Source of the DNA: an uncultured Peptococcaceae bacterium
Lineage (GTDB): Bacteria > Bacillota > Peptococcia > Peptococcales > Peptococcaceae
Length of the DNA: 5,842 bases
Reading direction: 5' to 3'
Assembly (NCBI GenBank): GCA_900556545.1
Contig: USPE01000124.1
Span: 1 to 5,842, forward strand
The notes beneath the pieces are model-generated. The model did no database searches and was not told the origin of the DNA. It saw nothing but the letters and a program-made list of their open reading frames with translations. The position numbers and the translations under genes were made by a program. This document shows, one piece after another, positions 1 to 5,842 of the stretch (positions within the stretch are counted from its first letter, which is position 1; each line of letters starts with the position of its first letter).

Positions 1-2162
1 CTACAAGTCATGTAGGTGTTGTAGGGGGTGCTATGCTGGGCGGACAAGTAACTGGTCAATTAAATGGATTTATTAGTTCATTAGCACCCAATGAGCAGAT
101 TACTACAAGTAACGCTCGAACGGCATCTTCAACGATTGAAAATAAAACTGTTACTGATATGTTGACTTTAATTGATGAATTGTTAAAAAAAACAAATGAA
201 TATGACAGTTATGGACTGTGGCATGTTGCAGGTTATTTTGTATCTGATGATATGTCCGCGGCAGAAATTGCTGCTAGTAATTACAGATCTTTGATGAACG
301 GAGAAAACTCAGGAAGAGAAGTATCTGCTATTAATTCTTGGAGAAGCAATGATACGAATATAGCTAGTAATTTTAGAGAACTTACTACGTATTTATCCAG
401 ATATGTGCATCCACAGTTTATTTATGGGGGAGATATCCATGTTAATGCAGCTACAGCTGTCAGTGGTAAAGAGCTTGGATTGCATTTAGGTCTTCCAAGA
501 GCAACAGTTTCTGGTCTTCCTGTAATTGAACATGCTGAATTTGGTAAGGAAGTGGTTTCTTATCAGTTAGTGTCTAATTATAAAGAAGAGTGTCCAGAAG
601 ATAGAATTACCATTGGACGAATCTTTGATCTCGGACATGTGACTGATAAGATTGTAAGGCTAAATAATGAGAGCCTAAATATGCATACATTTGTTACTGG
701 TTCTACAGGATCTGGTAAAAGTAATGCGGTTTATCAAATGTTGACTGAACTTCGGCAGGATAAGATACCGTTTCTTGTAATTGAACCTGCCAAAGGTGAA
801 TACAAAGATGTGTTTGGTCATTTGCCAGATGTACGTGTATTTTCAACGAATCCTAATATCGCACCATTATTGAATTTGAATCCGTTCATGTTTCCAAATT
901 CTATCCATGTTCTTGAACATATCGATGGTCTGGTAGAAATTTTTAGTGTGTGCTGGCCTATGTATGATGCCATGCCAGCATTTTTTAAGGATGCAATTCT
1001 GAAATCTTATGAAGTCATTGGTTGGGATTTAGGTTCGTCTACTTTTGAGGGTGATGAAGTTGAATATCCAGATTTTGAAATTCTTACCGAGCAGTTGGAT
1101 ATATTGATTGGCAATTCTGATTATGCTTCTGATATTAAATCTAATTATCGAGGTGCATTATTGACCCGTGTAAAGTCACTGACAGTTGGATTGAATAAAT
1201 ATATTTTCACTACAGCACAAACGTCCTATGAACAGCTTTTTGATCAGAACTGTATATTGGACATCAGCAGAGTTAAATCAACTGAGACAAAAGCATTAAT
1301 TATGGGGCTGATGGTTTATATATTGAATGAATATCGTATGGATCAAAAAGTAGGAAATAATAAGGGATTATGTCATGTAACTGTTTTAGAGGAAGCTCAT
1401 AATTTGCTTAAGAATACCAGCAATGGTTCTTCTGAGTTGGTTGGTAAATCGGTAGAAATGTTAACCAATACCATTGCTGAAATTCGTACGTATGGAGAAG
1501 GATTCATTATTGTTGACCAATCTCCGTTATCTGTCGATGTGGCAGCGATTAAGAATACAAACACAAAAATTGTGTTGCGCACTCCAGAAGCACATGACAG
1601 AGAAGCGATTGGCCGTTCTATTGGTTTGACAGATGACCAAGTTGAAGAAATTGCGAAACTGCCTAGCGGTGTAGCAGTTATTTATCAGAATAATTGGATT
1701 AATCCGGTGTTGACTATGATTAACAAAGCCGATATTAAAGAAATTCCTTATGTACACTTAAATCCTGAAGTTATCAACCCAGTAAAAGAAGCTAGAACAA
1801 AAATCTTGTTCATGCTTTTACAGCCGTGGATGCCAAGAGAACGGATGAGCAGAAAAATGTTGAACAGTTATTTACAGTCTCTGGATATAAGCAACAAAGA
1901 TAAATCCATACTTAGAAACTATATGGATGACTACCTATTTTGTAGTGGAACACAAATTTGGCGCATTGAAAGTATTCCTGAGCTTCAAAGCTTAACCAGG
2001 GTAATACTAGGAATTACTCAGTTTGAATTTGAAAAGGCAGTGTCTTCTGGAATATCTGAGGAACTGCGGATGATGATACGAAGAAAAACAACAGGATTGA
2101 CATACTCCGAAATTGATGAGGTGTGTCATATTTTGACAAAGGCAGTGAATGAAGAATGTTAA
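1..2162 (+). CDS. HerA/VirB4-like P-loop ATPase (DUF87 type), 5'-partial
   Basis: Predicted hexameric DNA-pumping or translocating ATPase of the HerA/FtsK superfamily. The frame is already open at position 3, reading TSHVGVVGGA before the Met at 33, so the true start lies upstream and Met33 is probably internal. Counting from Met33: residues 1-13 continue a Gly-rich hydrophobic stretch; 40-170 form a family-type N-terminal module (GLWHVAGYF, LGLPRATVSGLPV); Walker A is GSTGSGKS at 223-230; a HerA-typical EPAKGEY lies at 251-257; Walker B is VTVLEEAH at 449-456 with E453/E454 as acidic catalytic candidates; a sensor-like IIVDQSP sits at 492-498; R516 in IVLRTPEAHDRE is a candidate arginine finger. 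Residues 585-709 form an unassigned, probably helical tail. There is no sign of frameshift or decay. The stop overlaps the start of the nuclease gene, implying one operon and translational coupling. The ATPase assignment is firm; the biological role (defence, conjugation-like transfer or toxin delivery) is not shown by the sequence. Confidence 0.9.
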   Translation, partial: TSHVGVVGGAMLGGQVTGQLNGFISSLAPNEQITTSNARTASSTIENKTVTDMLTLIDELLKKTNEYDSYGLWHVAGYFVSDDMSAAEIAASNYRSLMNGENSGREVSAINSWRSNDTNIASNFRELTTYLSRYVHPQFIYGGDIHVNAATAVSGKELGLHLGLPRATVSGLPVIEHAEFGKEVVSYQLVSNYKEECPEDRITIGRIFDLGHVTDKIVRLNNESLNMHTFVTGSTGSGKSNAVYQMLTELRQDKIPFLVIEPAKGEYKDVFGHLPDVRVFSTNPNIAPLLNLNPFMFPNSIHVLEHIDGLVEIFSVCWPMYDAMPAFFKDAILKSYEVIGWDLGSSTFEGDEVEYPDFEILTEQLDILIGNSDYASDIKSNYRGALLTRVKSLTVGLNKYIFTTAQTSYEQLFDQNCILDISRVKSTETKALIMGLMVYILNEYRMDQKVGNNKGLCHVTVLEEAHNLLKNTSNGSSELVGKSVEMLTNTIAEIRTYGEGFIIVDQSPLSVDVAAIKNTNTKIVLRTPEAHDREAIGRSIGLTDDQVEEIAKLPSGVAVIYQNNWINPVLTMINKADIKEIPYVHLNPEVINPVKEARTKILFMLLQPWMPRERMSRKMLNSYLQSLDISNKDKSILRNYMDDYLFCSGTQIWRIESIPELQSLTRVILGITQFEFEKAVSSGISEELRMMIRRKTTGLTYSEIDEVCHILTKAVNEEC

Positions 2163-3664
2163 ACATGGATGTACTAGAATCAAACGTATTGAAATCTACA
2201 GAATTAGATTTCAATGAGAAAATGTTTGCTTTAAATAAACTCTTTGTTTCTAAAATCACTCCAGAGAATGGCATATATGGAAAAACAGAAACAATCCGAG
2301 ATAACGGTGTGACGGAACGGTTAGGAATTAATGAATTTGGGTGCAAAATCAAGGACTATATGGTAGGTGGACAACTATATAAACAAAGAGAATTGCTTGG
2401 TGGCGGTTACAATGCTACTACATTTTTTGATGATGTTGGAACAGCATGTCTAAGAATTATAACGAATCTTGAAGGTAATCAGAAAAGTGTGCTGCACACT
2501 ACACTTAAACCCAACGAAATAATTGTGGAAGGAAATTTTACTTCTAAAATTGATAGGTATGGCAGACCTATATTGAATCGTGTAACGGATGTTCAGTTAA
2601 AACCAGCAAATGAGGCGCGGAAAAGTCTTCATGCAATTGAACGGGACGGTGCCTATCGAGTTGGTGATCAAAAAGGACATTTAATTGCAGACAGCCTTGG
2701 GGGAACAGCAACCAGGGAAAATATCGTTCCACAGCTTGATAAAGTAAACCAGAGAGAAATAGCAAAGGTAGAGAATATCGTTAGAAAATTAAAATTGCAA
2801 GGGCATACCGTTGATTTTGAGATGAAAGCGAATTATATTGGTTCCAAAAGTGGACGACCAACATCATTTGAACCTAGAATTATAGTAGATGGAAAAGAAT
2901 ATATGGAGATTCCAAAAGAATTACAAAAAATTTATAATTTTTTCTCGGATACTCCAATAAAGCGAATTGCGATAACTGCAGGAGAACGGTTTTGGCTCCC
3001 ACATGAAATAGGAATGAAGTCTGGTTTGGTTGCTGCTGGTCTTATATGCGCTACTTCTACAGTTGAGCATATTTCAGCATTTATTGATGGCAAACTTGTT
3101 GCTGAAGAGATGATTACAGAGATTGTAGAGGATGTAGCACTGGCGGGAGCATTGGGCTATGGAACAGCTTTCATAAGTACAGCAGTTTCTCAAGCAATGA
3201 CTATACATTCAAATGCATTTATCAGTAGAGTAGGCAGTTCCTGTTTACCTGCAGTTACTATAGCGTTTGCAATAAAGTCTTATCAGATTGTGTCAAGTTA
3301 TGCTCAAGGGAATATAGACGGAGGTCAGTTGGCATATGAACTGGGGAAAAAAGCAGCTGGTATGGGCGGTAATTTGGCAGGTGGAGTGGTAGGAGGTGCT
3401 GCCTTTGGAAGTGTAGCTGGACCAGTTGGAATCGTTGCTGGGGCATTGGTTGGCGGTTTGGTTGGCTGCGTACTTACAACCGAAATGTATAAAACAGCAG
3501 CTGAGATGGGGATAGATGGAACAGAATTTCTAGCTGAAAGAACTGAACAATTTGCTAATATTGTAATTGATACGGTTGCTGAAATAGCTCCAGAACAGTT
3601 GGATACTGTTAAAGCTGCTTTTCAGGATTTTACCAATTCTGTACAACTATCAATTCAAATTTAG
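2156..3664 (+). CDS. DNA/RNA non-specific endonuclease with C-terminal glycine-zipper hydrophobic domain
   Basis: A 502-residue protein. Residues 1-125 are soluble and unassigned, with no signal peptide. Residues about 130-250 match the Endonuclea_NS_2 (NucA/EndA-like, beta-beta-alpha metal) pattern: a leading DRYGRP hairpin, the core KGHLIADSLGG at 173-183, then ENIVPQ, KVNQ, and a tail with RPTSFEPR and VDGKEY. By analogy with Serratia nuclease, H175 is the likely general base, N199 the metal ligand and E206 the supporting acid; N189 is also conserved. The known family cuts DNA and RNA without sequence specificity using a divalent metal. Residues 285-445 are hydrophobic, with possible membrane segments near 288-305, 325-345 and 362-380. 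A Gly zipper follows at 402-437, with GxxxG series at G405/409/413, G414/418/422 and G425/429/433/437. The start at 2156 overlaps the ATPase stop by 7 bases; the in-frame Met at 2165 is an alternative, and neither has a strong Shine-Dalgarno. No immunity-like gene follows. The nuclease call is strong; membrane insertion and the role are inferred. Confidence 0.87.
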   Translation: MLNMDVLESNVLKSTELDFNEKMFALNKLFVSKITPENGIYGKTETIRDNGVTERLGINEFGCKIKDYMVGGQLYKQRELLGGGYNATTFFDDVGTACLRIITNLEGNQKSVLHTTLKPNEIIVEGNFTSKIDRYGRPILNRVTDVQLKPANEARKSLHAIERDGAYRVGDQKGHLIADSLGGTATRENIVPQLDKVNQREIAKVENIVRKLKLQGHTVDFEMKANYIGSKSGRPTSFEPRIIVDGKEYMEIPKELQKIYNFFSDTPIKRIAITAGERFWLPHEIGMKSGLVAAGLICATSTVEHISAFIDGKLVAEEMITEIVEDVALAGALGYGTAFISTAVSQAMTIHSNAFISRVGSSCLPAVTIAFAIKSYQIVSSYAQGNIDGGQLAYELGKKAAGMGGNLAGGVVGGAAFGSVAGPVGIVAGALVGGLVGCVLTTEMYKTAAEMGIDGTEFLAERTEQFANIVIDTVAEIAPEQLDTVKAAFQDFTNSVQLSIQI

Positions 3665-3689
3665 GTATCATGATCTAATCTACAATTGA

Positions 3690-3703
3690 TTAAGATATCT
3701 TAA
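3690..3703. repeat. Perfect 14-bp palindrome, candidate operator
   Basis: TTAAGATATCTTAA is a perfect inverted repeat located 26 nt after the nuclease stop codon. It contains only two G/C pairs and has no T-run after it, so it is a poor terminator. Its size and symmetry would suit a dimeric regulator, but no regulator gene is in the window and AT-rich spacers produce such palindromes by chance. The palindrome is directly visible; the operator role is a guess. Confidence 0.35.
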
Positions 3704-3830
3704 GATAATGTTCTTGAAACATTTGTATGAAAATCTAGATATATAGAATTAAAAAATGAATGAAATTTTATTCCTTATCTCATGATATCACTACAGAATT
3801 ATTCAATTATAGTCTTGATAATCCACCAAC

Positions 3831-3838
3831 AAGGAGGT
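3831..3838 (+). promoter_or_regulatory. Strong ribosome binding site for the acetyltransferase
   Basis: AAGGAGGT is a near-perfect anti-Shine-Dalgarno complement, 7 nt ahead of the ATG at 3846. It fixes the start of the acetyltransferase gene and rules out the overlapping frame that begins at 3782. The strength of the site fits a Bacillota-type translation system. Confidence 0.85.
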
Positions 3839-3845
3839 AAAACCA

Positions 3846-4295
3846 ATGGAACTGCTGGAATTAACAGAAGAACGGACTGGATGGATCGAGCCGCTGCAGG
3901 CGGTGTGGGAATCGTCAGTGCGGGCTACCCATCATTTTTTGCAGGAGGCGGATATTGTAAAATTGCGTCCTGCGGTGCAGCAAGGACTGGCGCAGGTGCC
4001 CAGGCTGGCTGTTGTGCTGGTGCAGCAGCAGCCGGTGGGATTTATCGGTGCGGCGGAAGACAAAGTGGAAATGCTGTTTATTGCTCCTGATCAGCGGGGC
4101 TGCGGCCGGGGACGGCAGATGATGCAGTTTGCCATGGAGCAGTGGGGCTGTACTATGGTAGATGTCAATGAGCAAAATGAACAGGGCGTTGGATTTTATC
4201 AGCATCTGGGATTTGAAGTTGTTGGCCGTTCTGCGCTGGACGAGCAGGGCAATCCTTTTCCCATTCTGCATCTGAAACACAAAGAAAGCTGCTGA
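3846..4295 (+). CDS. yjaB: GNAT family N-acetyltransferase, YjaB-like
   Basis: A 149-residue acetyl-CoA-dependent N-acetyltransferase of the GNAT fold, full length for the family and cytoplasmic. It aligns from memory along nearly its whole length with E. coli YjaB: SVRATHHFL (24-32) against SVDATHDFL, the acetyl-CoA loop MLFIAPDQRGCGRGR (76-90) with the RGxGxG pyrophosphate-binding signature, and VNEQNEQGVGFYQHLGF (107-123) with Y118 as the likely general acid, then VVGRS..DEQGNPFPILHL at the end. YjaB binds acetyl-CoA and has been linked to protein lysine acetylation; the physiological substrate here cannot be read from sequence. The start is fixed by AAGGAGGT 7 nt upstream. GC is clearly higher than in the preceding pair (39 of 60 bases at 3961-4020), and Arg is mostly CGG rather than AGA. 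The gene is probably monocistronic, converging with the sensor kinase gene across a large hairpin. Confidence 0.9.
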   Translation: MELLELTEERTGWIEPLQAVWESSVRATHHFLQEADIVKLRPAVQQGLAQVPRLAVVLVQQQPVGFIGAAEDKVEMLFIAPDQRGCGRGRQMMQFAMEQWGCTMVDVNEQNEQGVGFYQHLGFEVVGRSALDEQGNPFPILHLKHKESC

Positions 4296-4329
4296 TGTTT
4301 TTTTCTTTTACAGAATTTATAGAAAGAAT

Positions 4330-4430
4330 ATGCTGTTGAGAATGGTTGTATATGAACCAATCTTTAGGGGTTAGATGATTATTCTAACCTTTAAAGACGT
4401 TCATAATTCAATTCTCAACAGCATTTTTTT
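4330..4430 (+). terminator. Large three-tier hairpin followed by T7, terminator or MITE-like element
   Basis: Outer stem 4330-4343 pairs with 4411-4424 over 14 bp without mismatch (TGCTGTTGAGAAT on the left, its exact complement on the right). A middle stem TATGAAC (4351-4357) pairs with GTTCATA (4399-4405). The inner stem 4361-4375 pairs with 4383-4397 over 15 positions (13 Watson-Crick, 2 G-U) around a 7-nt loop. Seven T residues (4424-4430) follow directly, so it should terminate plus-strand transcription of the acetyltransferase gene. On the minus strand the stem is followed by TATTCTTTCT, a poorer tract that could still help end the convergent kinase transcript. At 95 nt with near-symmetrical ends it is far larger than a usual terminator and could be a mobilised palindromic repeat. 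The rest of the 4296-4501 gap shows nothing else I can support. Confidence 0.75.
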
Positions 4431-4501
4431 GTGCATGGATATTAGGTTTTATGATGTGTAACGTTGCTAATGCAGTATCTGTAATAAGGTACGCAATAGT
4501 A

Positions 4502-5842
4502 TCAGATTGTATGGTCAGCAGTATCCGGCAACGGAAAGCGGATGCTGAATACGGTTTTATAATGGGCTTCTTGCTCGATGGCAATGGTAGCGTTGTGTTT
4601 GGTTAGTATTTGCTTGACAACAAATAGTCCCAGACCACTATGTTGTTTGGTGCGGGAGAGATCGCCCTGATAAAAGGGCTCAAATATTTTGTCTCTGTCT
4701 TCCGGCGCAATTCCTGTACCATTATCTTTAATCTGAATCAGATAGCAGTCCGGCTGCACAGAGGTGGCAATCTGTACCTGCGTGGGTATAGGGTTGTGGC
4801 TGAGAATGTTATCCAGCAAGTTGGCATATACCCGCCGCATGTTCAGCTGGTCAAACTGCAGATAATAGGGTTCTTCCATGATGGCAATGTCAATGATGAA
4901 TCCCTGCTTTTCAAAAATCGTATAGTAATTGGCGCAGATTTCCCGCAGAAAGTCGTTCATGTCTTGATATTCCAGATGGAGCGGATAATCATTGTATTGG
5001 TATTTTACCTGCTCGGACAGCAGCTCTACCATACTGTTTAAGGAAGAAATATTGCTGTGAATGTGATTGAGATATTGTTTGTACTCCTCCTGGGACAAAA
5101 CATCCTGTTCCAGCAGTTCAGCATAACCGCGCAAATTGGTCATAGGCGATTTTAAGTCGTGAGATAAATTGGCAATCAGACGGTGGTTTTGCTTTTTTAG
5201 ATGCTCTTTTTCCTGTCGGATTTGTTCCAATGCATCCAACATATCGTTATAGGTGGTCAACACCAACCTGGTTTCCTGCAGGGACACTTGCGATAAATCC
5301 ACATGGGAAGAATTGTACGGCGTTTTGGCGATGCTGTTATTGATAAAATTCAGATTTTGCTGCAATGGCTTATAAATGGAGCGTATAAAAGAGATGCAGG
5401 CCAAAATCACAATCAGGCTGCTGGTAATGCCCAAAAACAGACTATAATTGCGAGCGCATTGCTGAAAAATAATAGATACGTCATAATCGGTTTGTAGAAG
5501 GACAATGACAGTCTTTCCGTCCTGATTGACAAATTTGTCGGTTCGCAGCATATGATTCTCCCATTTTTTAAATGTTAAATCGCTTAGTTCTTCTGCAGAA
5601 TATTGATAGCCGGGCTGTCGTTGGCTGTTCAAGCTGTAAATAACCTGAAAGGATTCATCCAATACCTGCAGAGAAGCGTCGCTTTTTTGCAGTTCTGCTT
5701 CGGAGAAAGTGGGATATTGCTGCAGATCCAGCTGAAAAAAAACGGGATCCGGCGCCGGCCATGGAGAATGGTCAATATAATAGGGCAGCCAGAATCGATT
5801 TAACAGAACGCTGACAAGCACAATACAGAATGTGGCCGCTAC
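4502..5842 (-). CDS. Sensor histidine kinase of a two-component system, 5'-partial
   Basis: Membrane sensor kinase that autophosphorylates on histidine and passes phosphate to a response regulator. The frame runs to the right edge (reading VAATFCIV before the GTG at 5821), so that GTG lies inside the first transmembrane helix and the real start is outside the window. Counting from that GTG: TM1 ends near residue 15; an extracytoplasmic sensor region spans about 16-125; TM2 is about 127-147 (YSLFLGITSSLIVILACISF); a weak HAMP-like linker follows to about 205, with K151-P152 and E183; HisKA holds the phosphoacceptor H221 in LSHDLKSPM; HATPase_c has the N box NLLDN (334-338), G1 box DNGTG (366-370), F box FEPFY (380-384) and G2 box GLGLF (396-400). 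All catalytic boxes are intact. The cognate response regulator is usually the gene before the kinase, here beyond the right edge. The signal sensed cannot be told from the sequence. Confidence 0.92.
   Translation of the reverse strand, partial: VAATFCIVLVSVLLNRFWLPYYIDHSPWPAPDPVFFQLDLQQYPTFSEAELQKSDASLQVLDESFQVIYSLNSQRQPGYQYSAEELSDLTFKKWENHMLRTDKFVNQDGKTVIVLLQTDYDVSIIFQQCARNYSLFLGITSSLIVILACISFIRSIYKPLQQNLNFINNSIAKTPYNSSHVDLSQVSLQETRLVLTTYNDMLDALEQIRQEKEHLKKQNHRLIANLSHDLKSPMTNLRGYAELLEQDVLSQEEYKQYLNHIHSNISSLNSMVELLSEQVKYQYNDYPLHLEYQDMNDFLREICANYYTIFEKQGFIIDIAIMEEPYYLQFDQLNMRRVYANLLDNILSHNPIPTQVQIATSVQPDCYLIQIKDNGTGIAPEDRDKIFEPFYQGDLSRTKQHSGLGLFVVKQILTKHNATIAIEQEAHYKTVFSIRFPLPDTADHTI

Larger units (their letters stand above)
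3665..3845. other. AT-rich spacer at a composition boundary
   Basis: This 181-nt gap separates the AT-rich ATPase-nuclease pair from the GC-richer acetyltransferase gene. I see no coding frame of its own and no GC-rich rho-independent terminator for the nuclease gene. It contains a perfect 14-bp palindrome (3690-3703), TTAAGATA as a direct repeat at 3690-3697 and 3700-3707, and small palindromes ATCATGAT (3667-3674) and TGATATCA (3783-3790). A possible -10 box for the downstream gene is TATAGT at 3808-3813, which would start the transcript shortly before the ribosome binding site, but no convincing -35 box lies at the right distance. TTGAAA at 3714-3719 with TATATA at 3740-3745 is another candidate, weakened by its 20-nt spacer. 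These promoter calls are weak. Confidence 0.5.

Noticed and set aside
33..35. ATG at 33 as the true start of the ATPase gene
   Set aside because: The frame is open to the window edge and reads TSHVGVVGGA into it, with no ribosome binding site at the right distance. The Gly-rich stretch continues across the Met, so the gene most likely begins upstream.
1..2162. Conjugation coupling or type IV secretion ATPase (VirB4/TraC)
   Set aside because: Some N-terminal features resemble VirB4-like proteins, but no relaxase, pilus or mating-pair gene is in the window and the partner is a nuclease. It is kept only as an alternative.
3782..4090. Open frame on the plus strand overlapping the acetyltransferase gene
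   Set aside because: It has no ribosome binding site, its protein is Gly/Ala/Cys-rich low-complexity sequence, and it lies out of frame over a clearly recognisable GNAT gene.
3915..4280. Antisense open frame over the acetyltransferase gene
   Set aside because: It is His/Gln/Leu-rich shadow coding with no family resemblance, produced by the GC-rich codons of the real gene.
4330..4430. Riboswitch, T-box or CRISPR element
   Set aside because: The structure lies after a stop codon between convergent genes rather than in a 5' leader, and there is no repeat-spacer periodicity.
4640..5041. Plus-strand open frame inside the kinase gene
   Set aside because: It is antisense to the conserved HATPase and HisKA motifs and has no recognisable domain or ribosome binding site.
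5819..5821. GTG as the start of the sensor kinase
   Set aside because: It falls in the middle of the first transmembrane helix and the frame continues to the window edge, so the gene is treated as partial.
3846..5842. Acetyltransferase and kinase as parts of the ATPase-nuclease system
   Set aside because: They differ in composition, have their own signals or opposite strand, and belong to widespread unrelated families, so a functional link is not supported.

Overview
The window looks like a chromosomal segment of a low-to-moderate GC member of the Bacillota, probably a clostridium-like gut organism. The clues are a textbook AAGGAGGT ribosome binding site, a two-component sensor kinase of the Gram-positive type, and the overall base composition. 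No rRNA, tRNA or other taxonomic marker is present, so this assignment is tentative.

Layout: (1) Positions 1-3664, plus strand, hold a tightly coupled AT-rich pair. The first gene is the 3' part of a HerA/VirB4-like P-loop ATPase whose 5' end lies outside the window. The second overlaps it by 7 bases and encodes a 502-residue protein with a non-specific DNA/RNA endonuclease domain (beta-beta-alpha metal type, KGH motif) followed by a hydrophobic C-terminal half that ends in a long glycine zipper. (2) Positions 3665-3845 are a very AT-rich spacer with a perfect 14-bp palindrome, ending in a strong ribosome binding site. (3) Positions 3846-4295, plus strand, encode a GNAT acetyltransferase closely resembling E. 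coli YjaB, with a higher GC content. (4) Positions 4296-4501 separate two convergent genes and contain a 95-nt, three-tier hairpin running straight into seven T residues. (5) Positions 4502-5842, minus strand, encode a sensor histidine kinase whose N-terminus runs off the right edge.

The interesting part is the ATPase-nuclease pair. A HerA-type motor translationally coupled to a nuclease is the layout of several known anti-phage modules (for example Sir2-HerA and DUF4297-HerA). Here, however, the nuclease is of the secreted/toxin-like NucA/EndA class and is fused to a putative membrane-inserting glycine-zipper module. No immunity gene follows it. The sharp change in composition after the pair suggests an acquired island beside ordinary housekeeping or accessory genes. 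A defence or programmed-cell-death role is inference; a toxin or DNA-translocation role is also possible. The acetyltransferase and the sensor kinase appear unrelated to the pair.
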